The notes: generated by a model not told the origin, from the letters alone. A DNA stretch of 64,000 nucleotides from Caulobacter sp. (GCA_021741355.1 JAIOXZ010000002.1:210175-274174); one strand, 5' to 3'; shown: positions 1 to 8,555, numbered from the stretch's first letter. Numbers and translations are program-made.

Positions 1-15
1 CATGAACTTCGTCAT
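1..15 (-). CDS. Flp/Fap-type pilin, 5' end only (cut by window edge)
   Basis: The first fifteen bases, read on the minus strand, encode MTKFM, the same five residues that open the complete Flp pilin at 273-437. A Shine-Dalgarno-like AAGGGG lies about 8 bases upstream of the ATG. This is therefore most likely a second, tandem pilin paralogue whose remainder lies to the left of the window. Identity rests on five codons plus the neighbour, so it is an inference. Tandem Flp pilins are common in Tad pilus loci. Confidence 0.6.
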
Positions 16-215
16 TTGAGTAGCCCCTTCAGTAGACCGGCGTTTTGCCGGCTGGATTGATGCCTGTTGCAGATCCCGGAAACAGCAACCCTTTGCCGAC
101 GCCGGGCCTTCGAGTGAGACTGTCGCAGAAGATCGTGAATCGATGATTGACTGTCGGGCGCCCGGAATGCCGAACGACGCCTGATCCAGCGCGAGAAAAC
201 CTGTGCGCCGGACAG

Positions 216-243
216 CAGAAAGGCCGCGGATCTCTCCGCGGCC
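216..243 (-). terminator. Rho-independent terminator after the Flp pilin
   Basis: A perfect 9-bp stem GGCCGCGGA / TCCGCGGCC with a 4-base loop is followed on the minus strand by TTTCTG. It starts about 30 bases after the pilin stop codon and separates the two tandem pilin genes, so each may have its own transcript. Confidence 0.7.
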
Positions 244-272
244 TCCTGTCTTCGACGGTAGCGCGACGCGTC

Positions 273-437
273 TTACGTCAGCTTGCCGTTGATGGTCGTG
301 AAGGCGGTGTTCAGCTTGGTGCCGAGGGTCGTCACGGCGGTGATGATGACGACGGCGATGAGGGCGACGATCAGGCCGTACTCGATGGCGGTGGCGCCGG
401 ACTCGTCTTTGGCGAAGCGGGTCATGAACTTGGTCAT
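273..437 (-). CDS. Flp/Fap-type type IVb pilin
   Basis: This 54-residue protein is the major-pilin type of the Tad/Flp pilus, which is assembled across the envelope for surface attachment. It has a short basic leader (residues 1-14) ending in glycine, a prepilin peptidase site of the form G|ATAIEY with Glu at +5 and Tyr at +6 of the mature protein, and one hydrophobic helix (about residues 18-40). The ATG at 437 is chosen because GGAGAT sits just upstream; an in-frame extension to 515 lacks support. A tandem paralogue starts at position 15 downstream, and Tad-related genes lie divergently at 733-2349. A CtrA-like box about 95-108 bases upstream of the start would fit cell-cycle control as known for Caulobacter pilA. 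Confidence 0.93.
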   Translation of the reverse strand: MTKFMTRFAKDESGATAIEYGLIVALIAVVIITAVTTLGTKLNTAFTTINGKLT

Positions 438-530
438 TGCTGTATCTCCTGTCGGCAGGCTTGCGGTGATGGGGATCAAGCCGCATGGCCTGCTCGCCCT
501 CGAAAACAAGGCCAACCTAGACGGACGCGT

Positions 531-545
531 TTAATGGCCAGTAAA
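531..545 (-). promoter_or_regulatory. Possible CtrA box upstream of the Flp pilin
   Basis: TTAA-N7-TAAA at 531-545 matches the CtrA consensus TTAA-N7-TTAA at seven of eight fixed positions. A CtrA half-site-like TTAACCAT occurs at 603-610, and GGTTTAC is directly repeated at 574-580 and 584-590. The stretch 530-610 is unusually AT-rich for this DNA. In Caulobacter the pilin gene pilA is CtrA-activated, which makes this placement plausible. The assignment is an inference from motif and context. Confidence 0.45.
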
Positions 546-732
546 CAGCAAAGTATTGTCGAAAATTTTGTATGGTTTACTTAGGTTTACTATTACCATC
601 GCTTAACCATGTCGGCGAAGCCGCCCCCGGAGTCCTTATAGACTCACGTGCAGGCGCGCGCGGGACAATTTCAGCCTTTGTTGACCATTCGGGCTGACTC
701 TGCGGCGTCCAAAGCCGAGGTCTGTCTTCGCC

Positions 733-1212
733 ATGCGCCGTCATCTGGCCCTTCTCGCCGCCCTTTCCGTCCTGACCTGGGCCGGCAGCGCCGTCGCCCA
801 GGGGCTGACGGTCCGCATCGATCAGGCCACCCGGGTCGCCCTGTCGGCCCCGGCCCGCGACGTGGTGATCGGAAATCCCTCGGTCGCCGATGTGACGATC
901 CTCGATGCGCGCAACCTGCTGGTGATGGGCAAGGGTTACGGGGTGACCAACATCGTCGTGATCGACGCCCGCGGCCGGACGATCCTGGATCGCCAGATCG
1001 TGGTCTCGGCCTCCGACGACGGGCGCGTGTCCTTCTATCGCGGACCGGACGTCTACAACTACGCCTGCGCGCCGCGCTGCGAGCGGACCCCGATGCCCGG
1101 CGAGCGGGACTCCGGATCGGGCGTCTACAGCCAGTGGTCCGGCCCCTACACCACCTATTCCGACCGGGCGGCCGCGGCCGCGGCGGCGGCGAAAGCAGCC
1201 GCTCCCGAGTAA
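733..1212 (+). CDS. Pilus assembly protein N-terminal (CpaC/RcpA N-like) domain protein
   Basis: The 159-residue protein has a signal peptide (residues 1-22, cleavage near AVAQG) and a domain at about 25-92 resembling the N-terminal pilus-assembly domain found on Tad and type II/III secretins (repeated short beta strands, with VVIGNPSVADV and LLVMGKGYGVTNIVV segments). It lacks the secretin beta-barrel, so it is a stand-alone periplasmic domain. The C-terminus is an Ala-rich tail. It precedes two TadE-like genes on the same strand and is divergent from the Flp pilin, so a role in Tad pilus assembly or secretin docking is inferred. Confidence 0.8.
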   Translation: MRRHLALLAALSVLTWAGSAVAQGLTVRIDQATRVALSAPARDVVIGNPSVADVTILDARNLLVMGKGYGVTNIVVIDARGRTILDRQIVVSASDDGRVSFYRGPDVYNYACAPRCERTPMPGERDSGSGVYSQWSGPYTTYSDRAAAAAAAAKAAAPE

Positions 1213-1273
1213 ACCGACGGTTAGGGACGACCGGCTAGACTGCCGCCTCCACAGGGAAGAGGCGTCCCGGACC

Positions 1274-1819
1274 ATGGCCAGACCGGCCCGCAAGACCAGG
1301 ACTTTGCTGAAGCGCTTCGGACGCGCCCGCGAGGGCTCGGCCGCGGTGGAATTCGCGTTCGTCGCGGCCCCGTTCCTGGCGCTGATGTTCGGCATTCTTG
1401 ACCTGGGCCTGGTGTTCCTGGTCTCCACGACGCTTGAAAACGCCGTCGACGAGGCCTCGCGCAAGATCCGCACCGGTGAGTTCCAGACCGCGGGCGGCAC
1501 CGCCTCGACCTTCAAGACCACGGTCTGTGACGAAATGAGCTGGATGGGGTCGGGCTGTTCCTCGTCGGTCTATGTCGACGTGCGCACCTTCCCCAAGTTC
1601 GCCGACGTCACCACGACCGATCCGACGACCAACGGCGCGTTCGACGCGACCAAGACCGTCTTCTCGACGGGATCGTCGGAATCCATCGTCGTCGTGCGCG
1701 TCTACTACGAATGGTCTCTGATGACGCCGCTGCTGAACCCGGGCCTCAAGAACCTGTCCAACGGCAAGCGCCTGATCTCGGCCACGGCGACCTTCCGCAA
1801 CGAGCCCTACGCATCATGA
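1274..1819 (+). CDS. TadE-like pilus assembly protein (first of pair)
   Basis: This 181-residue protein begins with a basic segment followed by GSAAVEFAFVAAPFLALMFG, the conserved TadE/TadG N-terminal motif with Glu in a transmembrane helix (about residues 20-48). The rest is a periplasmic domain with cysteines near residues 78 and 89 that could form a disulfide. TadE-like proteins are pseudopilins processed by the Tad prepilin peptidase. The stop overlaps the next start as ATGA, so the two genes are translationally coupled. Confidence 0.9.
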   Translation: MARPARKTRTLLKRFGRAREGSAAVEFAFVAAPFLALMFGILDLGLVFLVSTTLENAVDEASRKIRTGEFQTAGGTASTFKTTVCDEMSWMGSGCSSSVYVDVRTFPKFADVTTTDPTTNGAFDATKTVFSTGSSESIVVVRVYYEWSLMTPLLNPGLKNLSNGKRLISATATFRNEPYAS

Positions 1820-2349
1820 TCCGGTTCCTGAGAAAGCTGGCCCGCGACAAGCGCGGCGTTTCCGCCGTCGAGTTCGCCCTGATCGCGCCGGCGATGGTCG
1901 CCAGCTATTTCGGCATGGCGGAGATCACCCAGGCCCTGCTGGCCGAGCGCAAGGCGGCCCACGCCGCCTCAGCGATCGGCGACCTGGTCTCCCAGTCTTC
2001 GAGCGTCAGCAGTTCGGACATCACCGACATCTTCCAGATCGCCTCGACGATCATGAAGCCCTACTCGACCACCACGCTGAAGATGCGGGTCAGCAGCCTG
2101 ACCGGCGACAGCGGCGGCACGCCGAAGGTCGACTGGAGCAGCGGCTCGGGCCTGACCGCGCTGACCACCGGATCCACGGTCACCGGCGTCCCGACAGGCG
2201 TCATCGCCGCGGGCCAGAGCGTCGTGATGTCGGAAGTCACCTACAGCTACGACTCGCCGGTCGACCTGATGATGCCCAATGCCGTGACCTTCACGCGAAA
2301 GTTCTATCTGCGTCCGCGGAAGTCGGACAAGGTCGTCAAGACTAACTGA
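1816..2349 (+). CDS. TadE/TadG-like pilus assembly protein (second of pair)
   Basis: The ATG at 1816 overlaps the stop of the preceding gene (ATGA), which decides the start over upstream in-frame codons. The 177-residue product has the motif RGVSAVEFALIAPAMVASYFG within an N-terminal transmembrane helix (about residues 13-37), then a Ser/Thr/Gly-rich extracytoplasmic part. It is probably the TadF/TadG-type partner of the upstream TadE-like protein in the Tad system. The 3' end overlaps the convergent pabC gene by 8 bases. Confidence 0.88.
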   Translation: MIRFLRKLARDKRGVSAVEFALIAPAMVASYFGMAEITQALLAERKAAHAASAIGDLVSQSSSVSSSDITDIFQIASTIMKPYSTTTLKMRVSSLTGDSGGTPKVDWSSGSGLTALTTGSTVTGVPTGVIAAGQSVVMSEVTYSYDSPVDLMMPNAVTFTRKFYLRPRKSDKVVKTN

Positions 2350-3094
2350 CGGCCGCCAGGGCCGCGGCGAGTTCCTCCACCTTCCGGTGGGTGCGCAGGG
2401 GCGCGCCGTCGAGACTGGCGACCGGTCTGACGCCGATCAGGCTGCTGGTCAGGAAGATGGCGTCCGCGCCTTCCAGCATCGCGCGCGGCGCCTGGACTTC
2501 CTCGACCTTCGCCATGGCCATCACCTGGCGCCGCATGATCCCGTCCAGCACGCCGCAGTCGCGGTGCGGAGTGAACAGCTTGCCGCCCCGCAGCCAGAAG
2601 ATGTTGGCCGCCGCCGCACAGGCGATCTCGCCGCGATTGTTGAGCAACAGCGCCTCGGCCGGCGAGGCCATCCGCCGGGCCAGGACATTGTCGACATAGG
2701 ACAGGGTCTTGAGCCGGGCCGAGGGCGAGCCCTCGTTGCGGCGAAGGTCGCTGGTCACCAGCGCCACCGGACCCAGCGGCCGGGGCGAGAGCGCGGCGCT
2801 GGCGAAGATGTGTGGCTCGGGCAGGTCGGGCCGCTCCAGGCCCCGTCCACCGGAGCCGGCGGTGAGGGTCATGCGCACCGCCGCCCGGTCGGTGCTGAAA
2901 CCGGAGTCGTCGAGGGTCGACTGGCAGAGCTCGCGCGCGTCCTCAAGGTCCGGCGCCGACAGGCCGAGCGCCATGCAGCCGCGCTGCATCCGGTCGATAT
3001 GCTCGTCGAACAGGACCAGCGTCCCGTCTTTCGCCAGGATGGTTTCAAACAGGCCGTCGCCGAGCAGCAGCCCGCGGTCGTCGAGAGGCATCAT
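2342..3094 (-). CDS. pabC: Aminodeoxychorismate lyase / class IV aminotransferase
   Basis: The 250-residue protein is a fold-type IV PLP enzyme. It would convert 4-amino-4-deoxychorismate to 4-aminobenzoate and pyruvate for folate synthesis. The Schiff-base lysine is in RLKTLSYVDNVLAR (Lys129), and the family segment around NNRGEIACAAAANIFW is present near residue 150. Its ATG overlaps the stop of pabB (ATGA), giving a pabB-pabC operon, which favours the lyase over a branched-chain or D-alanine aminotransferase. The length is a little short of typical family members. Confidence 0.85.
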   Translation of the reverse strand: MMPLDDRGLLLGDGLFETILAKDGTLVLFDEHIDRMQRGCMALGLSAPDLEDARELCQSTLDDSGFSTDRAAVRMTLTAGSGGRGLERPDLPEPHIFASAALSPRPLGPVALVTSDLRRNEGSPSARLKTLSYVDNVLARRMASPAEALLLNNRGEIACAAAANIFWLRGGKLFTPHRDCGVLDGIMRRQVMAMAKVEEVQAPRAMLEGADAIFLTSSLIGVRPVASLDGAPLRTHRKVEELAAALAAVS

Positions 3095-4425
3095 GGCAGG
3101 GACTCCGTCAGGGCGCGCAGCAGGGCGGCGATCTTGGTTTCGGTTTCGAGGCGTTCGGACGCCGGGTCGCTGTCGGCGACGATGCCGGCGCCGGCCCGGG
3201 CTTCATAGCGCCATCCGCCGGCCTCCTCGACCAGCCCGACCGTACGGATCAGGACACTGGAATCGAAGGCCCCGTCGAAGCCGGCCCACAGCAACGCGCC
3301 GCAATAAGGTCCACGCGGCGGCTCGAGCCGGGCGATCGACTTCATCGCCTGGACCTTGGGCGCGCCGGTGACCGATCCCGGCGGGAAGGCGGCCTCGAGC
3401 AGGTCGATCGCGGTCAGGCCCGGCGCCAGAACGCCGCGCACGGTGGACACCAGGTGGTGGACGTTGACGAAGCTCTCGACCCGGAACAGTTCCGGCGTGG
3501 TCACCGCGCCGGGCGTGCAGACGCGCGACAGATCGTTGCGCATCAGGTCGACGATCATCAGGTTCTCGGCGCGATCCTTTTCGCTGGCGACCAGTTCAGC
3601 GACGAGGGCGGCGTCCTCGGCGGGTGTCGCACCGCGCGGTCGGGTGCCCTTGATCGGCCGGGTCTCGACAGACAGCGCGCGGCCGGCGCCGACGCTGATG
3701 AACCGTTCGGGCGAGTTGGACACCACCGCCAGACCCGGCAGGCGCAGGTAGCCGGCGAACGGCGCCGCGCTCTGGCCGACCAGCCGCGCGAGCAGGTCGA
3801 AGGGAACGGCGCCGTCGGCCAGCCGTCCGGTCCAGCGGCGGGCGATGTTGGCCTGGAAATACTCGCCGTCGTGGATCCGGGCGATCACATCGGCGACGGC
3901 GGCCTCGTAGTCGGCGGCAGGGGTCGGCGGGTCGGCGCGACTGACCAGGCCGCCGGGACGCGGCGCCCGTTCCGGCGCGTTCAGCCAGGACGCGGCGGCT
4001 TCCGCGCCCGCCGCGTCCTCGCCGATGGCCAGCACCCGACGGGTCTGGTGATCAAAGGCCAGCAGGGACGGATAGCGACCCACAGCAAGGTCCGGCCAGG
4101 GCGCCTGCCGCGCCAGGTCCAGCGCCTCGATGCGGTCGCCCAGTTCATAGGCCGCCAGCCCGGCGAGCCCGCCCTGGAACGGCGGACCGTCCGGATGCGT
4201 CGGGCGCGGCGGGCCGAGCAGCGCCTTCATCGGCGCGAACGGTTCGCCCGCCGTGTCGGGTGTCACGGTCAGGGTGATGTCGGGATCGCGCAGCAGATAG
4301 GACCAGCGCGCGCGCTCGCCGGCGCCGCCGGACAGGAAGGCGCAGGTCCACGGCGCGTCGGCGAACGCCGACAGCACCGCCTCCGGGGCCCTCCAGGGCC
4401 GTTCCAGGATCGTCGCCGTGCGCAT
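3091..4425 (-). CDS. pabB: Aminodeoxychorismate synthase component I
   Basis: This is the chorismate-binding subunit that aminates chorismate to aminodeoxychorismate in p-aminobenzoate synthesis. The C-terminal chorismate-utilising domain shows PIKGTRPRG, DLMRNDLSRVC and the SVTGAPK motif. The ATG at 4425 gives 444 residues. An ATG at 4485 is possible but would overlap the upstream transporter gene, and neither start has a strong ribosome-binding site. pabB is coupled to pabC downstream. No glutaminase subunit (pabA) gene is in the window. Confidence 0.9.
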   Translation of the reverse strand: MRTATILERPWRAPEAVLSAFADAPWTCAFLSGGAGERARWSYLLRDPDITLTVTPDTAGEPFAPMKALLGPPRPTHPDGPPFQGGLAGLAAYELGDRIEALDLARQAPWPDLAVGRYPSLLAFDHQTRRVLAIGEDAAGAEAAASWLNAPERAPRPGGLVSRADPPTPAADYEAAVADVIARIHDGEYFQANIARRWTGRLADGAVPFDLLARLVGQSAAPFAGYLRLPGLAVVSNSPERFISVGAGRALSVETRPIKGTRPRGATPAEDAALVAELVASEKDRAENLMIVDLMRNDLSRVCTPGAVTTPELFRVESFVNVHHLVSTVRGVLAPGLTAIDLLEAAFPPGSVTGAPKVQAMKSIARLEPPRGPYCGALLWAGFDGAFDSSVLIRTVGLVEEAGGWRYEARAGAGIVADSDPASERLETETKIAALLRALTESLP

Positions 4426-4462
4426 GGGGGGCAGATAGCCCCCCGGCGGCCCGCCGCAAAGG

Positions 4463-6013
4463 TCAGACGCTCTGTTTGCCGCCACCCTTGACGAACATCA
4501 TGCCCATCAGGCCCAGCGCAAGCAGGCCGGCGATCGGGATGAACCCGCCCGCCTGGCTCTGGGTCAGGCTGGTGAACAGCCCGACCAGCATCGAGCCGAT
4601 CCACACCGTCAGGGTGCCCGACAGGGCGTAGAGACCGAAGAAGGACGGCAGCTTGTCGGCCGGAACCAGCCGCGTCAGCAGGGTGCGGCTGGAGGCGTAC
4701 TGGGCCGTGACGAACACCGCGACCCCGAAGCCGATGAGCAGGTAGAGCGCCTCCGGCAGGGTGCGGAACATCGGGCCGTTCCACAGCGGCGCATGGGCCG
4801 CCGGGTCATAGCTCCAGAAATAGAGGATCCGGTCGCGGCCCATGCCCAGCCAGGCGATCAGACAGATCAGCGAGCCGGTGATCTCGATCCGCACGGCGTT
4901 GCGCGGCCCGAACATGTTGTCGAACACCGCGCCGCAAAGGCCGCCGGCCACCGCGAAGATGCTCAGCAGGATGCCGTAGGCCAGCATCTCGAGGATCTGC
5001 CACTGCATGACGCCCGCCGTGTAGATGCCCGAGAAGATCAGCAGAGCGGTCATGCCGTCGTTGAACAGCATGCGGGCGCCCAGATAGATCACCGCGTCCC
5101 GCTCGGTGACCAGCACGCCCAGCACCTCGCGCAGCTTCGCCGGACCCCGCGCCGCCGCAGCGATGATCGACCAGGCGACGCCGCCCATGTGTTGAGCGGC
5201 CTTGCCGAACGCCGAGAGGAAGCTGACGCCGCTCTTGGGCGCATCGGGGGTGAACAGGAACAGCGGGATCGCGAACAGCACCAGCAGCACCGCCGCGATC
5301 GGGGCGACCACGCGGGAGGTCTCGGCCTGGCTCGGATCCAGCCCGAACAGCGGCTGGTCGGGCACCAGCGGCCAGCCGGCCACGGCCGGGTTGCCCGGCA
5401 GGGCGAAGGCCAGCAGGCAGAAGGTCAGGGTGATGACCGAGAAGAAGTTGCCCGCCGACAGCGCCAGCCCCGAGGCCTGCGGCGCGTGATGGTGGCCCGC
5501 CGCGCGGATCAGCATCGAATTGTGGATCACCTCGCAGTAGGCGAACAGCACCCCGATGATCCCGAACAGCCACAGGCCGGCCATCACCGGCAGGCCCTCG
5601 CCGCCGGGTTTGGAGAACCACAGGGCGAAGATCATCGGCGCCATGGCCGCGACGATCGCCAGCATCAGCGGCTTGCGCGCGCCGTAGCGGTCTATGGCCA
5701 TGCCCAGGATCGGCGCGGTCAGGGCGATGAGGATGCTGTTGAGGGTGCTGACCGTGGCGATCATCGCCTGGCCCTTCACCGGGTCGCCGACGACGGCGGT
5801 CGTGAAGTACGGGGCGAAGATGTAGATCGTGATCAGGATCACATAGGGGTCGCGGCCGCCCTGGAAGATCGACCAGCTCCAGCCGCCGAGCGAGAGCCTG
5901 CCCGCTGCCGGGGGCGCTGCCGCCGCGCCGCCCGCCGGCTCGACGCCATCGGGAAGCACCTCGCCGAGCACGGTCAGATCGTGGTCAGCCTCGTTCGGCG
6001 CGCGGTCGCTCAT
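4463..6013 (-). CDS. MFS transporter, UMF1/Atg22-like
   Basis: The 516-residue protein has a soluble N-terminal tail of about 50 residues and then some 11-12 hydrophobic segments, with the MFS loop motif DRYGARKPLM between TM2 and TM3. The start of the first helix region (WSIFQGGRDPYVILITIYIFAPYF) resembles the UMF1/Atg22-like MFS family. The substrate is unknown; amino acid export is known only for eukaryotic relatives. It precedes pabB on the same strand with about 37 bases between them. Confidence 0.8.
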   Translation of the reverse strand: MSDRAPNEADHDLTVLGEVLPDGVEPAGGAAAAPPAAGRLSLGGWSWSIFQGGRDPYVILITIYIFAPYFTTAVVGDPVKGQAMIATVSTLNSILIALTAPILGMAIDRYGARKPLMLAIVAAMAPMIFALWFSKPGGEGLPVMAGLWLFGIIGVLFAYCEVIHNSMLIRAAGHHHAPQASGLALSAGNFFSVITLTFCLLAFALPGNPAVAGWPLVPDQPLFGLDPSQAETSRVVAPIAAVLLVLFAIPLFLFTPDAPKSGVSFLSAFGKAAQHMGGVAWSIIAAAARGPAKLREVLGVLVTERDAVIYLGARMLFNDGMTALLIFSGIYTAGVMQWQILEMLAYGILLSIFAVAGGLCGAVFDNMFGPRNAVRIEITGSLICLIAWLGMGRDRILYFWSYDPAAHAPLWNGPMFRTLPEALYLLIGFGVAVFVTAQYASSRTLLTRLVPADKLPSFFGLYALSGTLTVWIGSMLVGLFTSLTQSQAGGFIPIAGLLALGLMGMMFVKGGGKQSV

Positions 6014-6139
6014 GCGGCGTTGGTCCTTCCTGGAGAGAGGCCGACTGCCGCGGCCTTGGTCTCACGGTGGACTTCAAACGCGTGTTTGTCACGGGCGCCG
6101 CCGGGGCAGCGGGGCGATATTCTGGGCGGGGACTGAACC

Positions 6140-6216
6140 GGGGACATGCACTACAGTGCGTGTCCCCCAATCGCGCCGCCGGGTTCAGGGGACACGTACC
6201 TTCGGTACATGTCCCC
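6140..6216. repeat. Paired REP-like palindromes, copy 1 (GGGGACA family)
   Basis: Two hairpins, GGGGACATGCACT / AGTGCGTGTCCCC (6140-6167) and GGGGACACGTACC / GGTACATGTCCCC (6188-6216), are joined by a linker starting CCAATCG. The same arrangement, with a related linker and an identical second hairpin, occurs at 39519-39598. This is a dispersed palindromic element of the REP/BIME kind. Confidence 0.85.
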
Positions 6217-6752
6217 GCGCGTTCGAAGCACGGCTTCGCGCCCTCGCGTGCGGTGAGGGCTGGGAGGGCGCGGCGCGCTTCGGTCCCAGCGGATGCCGGG
6301 GGTGTAGAGAGGCCGGGAAGGCCGGGGCCGTCGCGCGCCGCGAAGTCCGTTATCCGGTGGCCGCCGGTAGGCAGTGCTCTTAGCACTTGGCCGGCAGAAG
6401 CCTCCGGCGGGCGGGGGGCGGCTGACCCTCCCCGGACCGTGAGCGTAACCCCCGCTCACCTGTCGCCCCTTCGGCCAGAGGCCGTTCCGCTTGCCCTCCG
6501 CGCCCTGCTCCAACGCCGGCGACGGAGGGACCTGAACGACTGGCGCCGTCAGAGCTACCCGCTCGAACTCCACCCCGCCGCCGCATCGGATCGCCTGGCC
6601 GAGGCGCCCTCCCCTGCAGCGGGATGGGTGTGAGTATGGGGGCGGGGCTGGGGGACGATGGGGAGATTGTTTGGCGCGGTGGCGTAGCGGGGGTGGAGGT
6701 GAGGGATTTCAGCGGGTTGGGGGCGGGGATCGGCGGATGGGACGCGGACTTT

Positions 6753-6905
6753 CCTCCCCACAAGCGAAGCGCGCTGGGGAGGGGGACCCTGCGGAGCAGG
6801 GTGGAGGGGTCTGCGCCCGGCTCGCCGGACAGACCGGAATTCAGGATAGGGCAACTGACGTTCGCGCCGCCCCCTCCACCGCGCTCCGCGCGGTCCCCCT
6901 CCCCG
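6753..6905. repeat. GC-rich inverted element, copy 1 (CCTCCCC...GGAGGGGG family)
   Basis: CCTCCCC-GGGGAGG and GGGTGGAGGGG-CCCCTCCACC complementary blocks form nested stems around a 50-base centre. A related element lies at 42134-42250. Such elements are common between genes in alphaproteobacteria. Confidence 0.75.
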
Positions 6906-7019
6906 CGATGCCGGAAGGTTCGGCCATAGCCCAGTGCAAGAACCGCGCCGCTTAAGGGTGGCGTTAACTGTCGCCCGTCCAAGCTGCCCCCTGGTTGTTC
7001 CGACGGGTGGGGGAAGCGC

Positions 7020-8516
7020 GTGGCGCTCGGTCCAAGACTTGAGCTGAGACAGGGCCAGAGCCTCGTCATCACGCCGCAGCTGCAGCAGGCGATCAAGCTG
7101 CTGCAACTGACCAATCTCGAACTCGAGGCCTATGTCGAGGGCGAGCTGGAGCGCAATCCGCTGCTGGCGCGCGATGACCGCGACAACGAGCCGGAAGCCG
7201 AGCCTGTCCGCGCCGAAACCCCCGAGTATTCCTCCGACCAGGTCCCCGACGGCGCCGCCCAGGCCGACATGGACGCCGGCCCGTCAGACTTCTCGCCCGG
7301 CGAGCGCGACGCCGGCGACGGCGACACCCGTGAACCGGGCCAGGCCGGCGGCGACATCGACTGGTCCCGCGCCGGCCGCGGCGCGACCTTCGAGGGCGAG
7401 GACAGCCTGGAAGGCCGGCTGACCCGCGACAAGACCCTGGGCGAGCATCTGCATGACCAGCTGGCCGTCGCCCGGCTGAGCGAACCGCAGCGGGTCGTGG
7501 CCGCCGTGCTGATCGATGCGGTCGACGACGGCGGCTACATGCGCGCCGACCTGGTCGACATGGCCGAGCGGCTCGGCTGCGAACTGGCGTTTGTCGAGGA
7601 GGTCCTCGGCGTCCTGCAGGGCTTCGAGCCCGTTGGCGTGATGGCCCGCGACGTGCGCGAATGCCTGACAATCCAGCTGAAGGACCGCAACCGGTTCGAT
7701 CCGGCGATCGCGGCCCTGCTCGACAATCTGGAACTGCTGGCCCGCCGTGACATGAGCGGGCTGAAGAAGGTCTGCGGGGTCGACGACGAGGACCTGCGCG
7801 AGATGATCGGCGAGCTGAAGGCCCTGACGCCCCGTCCAGGCGCAGCCTTCGGCGGCGAGCCGTCCCAGCCGGTGGTGCCCGACGTCTTCGTCCGGGAGGG
7901 CTCGGGCGGGCTGTGGCTGGTCGAGCTCAACACCGACACCCTGCCCAAGGTGCTGGTCGACCGGCGCTATCACGCCAAGGTCGCCGGCGGCGCGCGGACC
8001 GATCAGGAAAAGACCTTCGTCCAGGACTGCCTGGCCAGCGCCAACTGGCTGGTGAAAAGCCTCGACCAGCGGGCGCGCACGATCCTCAAGGTGTCCAGCG
8101 AGATCGTCCGGCAGCAGGACGGCTTCCTCGCCTACGGCGTCGAACACCTACGCCCGCTCAATCTGAAGACCGTCGCCGAGGCCATCGGCATGCACGAGAG
8201 CACGGTCAGCCGGGTCACCTCGAACAAGTACATCGCCACGCCGCGCGGGGTGTTCGAGCTGAAGTTCTTCTTCACCTCGTCGATCGCCTCCTCGTCGGGC
8301 GGCGAGGCGCACTCGGCCGAGTCGGTGCGCCACAAAATCCGTCAGCTGATCGAGGCCGAAGGCGCCGAGAGCGACGTTCATTCCGATGACGCGATCGTCG
8401 ACATCCTGAAGGAAGCCGGCGTCGACATCGCGCGGCGAACCGTCGCGAAATATCGCGAAGCGATGCGGATTCCGTCATCCGTCGAACGCAGACGGATGCT
8501 ACGCGCCTCTGTCTGA
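7020..8516 (+). CDS. rpoN: RNA polymerase sigma-54 factor
   Basis: The 498-residue protein opens with the glutamine-rich activator-interacting region (LVITPQLQQAIKLLQLTNLE), followed by an acidic linker (about residues 55-120), the core-binding domain, and a C-terminal DNA-binding part ending in the RpoN box (ARRTVAKYREAM). It directs polymerase to -24/-12 promoters together with AAA+ activators, and in Caulobacter relatives controls flagellar and stalk genes. Translation starts at a GTG. hpf and ptsN follow, the usual rpoN neighbourhood, but here an exoD-like gene lies in between. Confidence 0.97.
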   Translation: MALGPRLELRQGQSLVITPQLQQAIKLLQLTNLELEAYVEGELERNPLLARDDRDNEPEAEPVRAETPEYSSDQVPDGAAQADMDAGPSDFSPGERDAGDGDTREPGQAGGDIDWSRAGRGATFEGEDSLEGRLTRDKTLGEHLHDQLAVARLSEPQRVVAAVLIDAVDDGGYMRADLVDMAERLGCELAFVEEVLGVLQGFEPVGVMARDVRECLTIQLKDRNRFDPAIAALLDNLELLARRDMSGLKKVCGVDDEDLREMIGELKALTPRPGAAFGGEPSQPVVPDVFVREGSGGLWLVELNTDTLPKVLVDRRYHAKVAGGARTDQEKTFVQDCLASANWLVKSLDQRARTILKVSSEIVRQQDGFLAYGVEHLRPLNLKTVAEAIGMHESTVSRVTSNKYIATPRGVFELKFFFTSSIASSSGGEAHSAESVRHKIRQLIEAEGAESDVHSDDAIVDILKEAGVDIARRTVAKYREAMRIPSSVERRRMLRASV

Positions 8517-8555
8517 TGCGCGGGACCGAACACCCGGTCGCGCGTTTCGTTCCGG

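Larger units (their letters stand above)
6014..7019. other. About 1 kb without a supported gene before rpoN
   Basis: Six-frame reading gives only open frames with Arg/Pro/Gly-rich composition, no convincing ribosome-binding sites and no recognised motifs. The stretch holds one palindrome pair (6140-6216) and one large GC-rich inverted element (6753-6905), each with a relative elsewhere in the window. The part 6217-6640 is very GC-rich with many short self-complementary runs and is unexplained. The lptA-lptB genes often found before rpoN in proteobacteria are absent here. Confidence 0.6.

Noticed and set aside
6067..6633. Open frames of 120-245 residues in the region before rpoN
   Set aside because: They cross palindromic repeats, have Arg/Pro/Ala-biased composition and no supporting start signals.
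6217..6640. RNase P RNA or another known structured RNA
   Set aside because: A CCGGATAACGG phrase on the minus strand recalls RNase P, but the conserved GAGGAAAGTCCGGGC and later blocks are missing.
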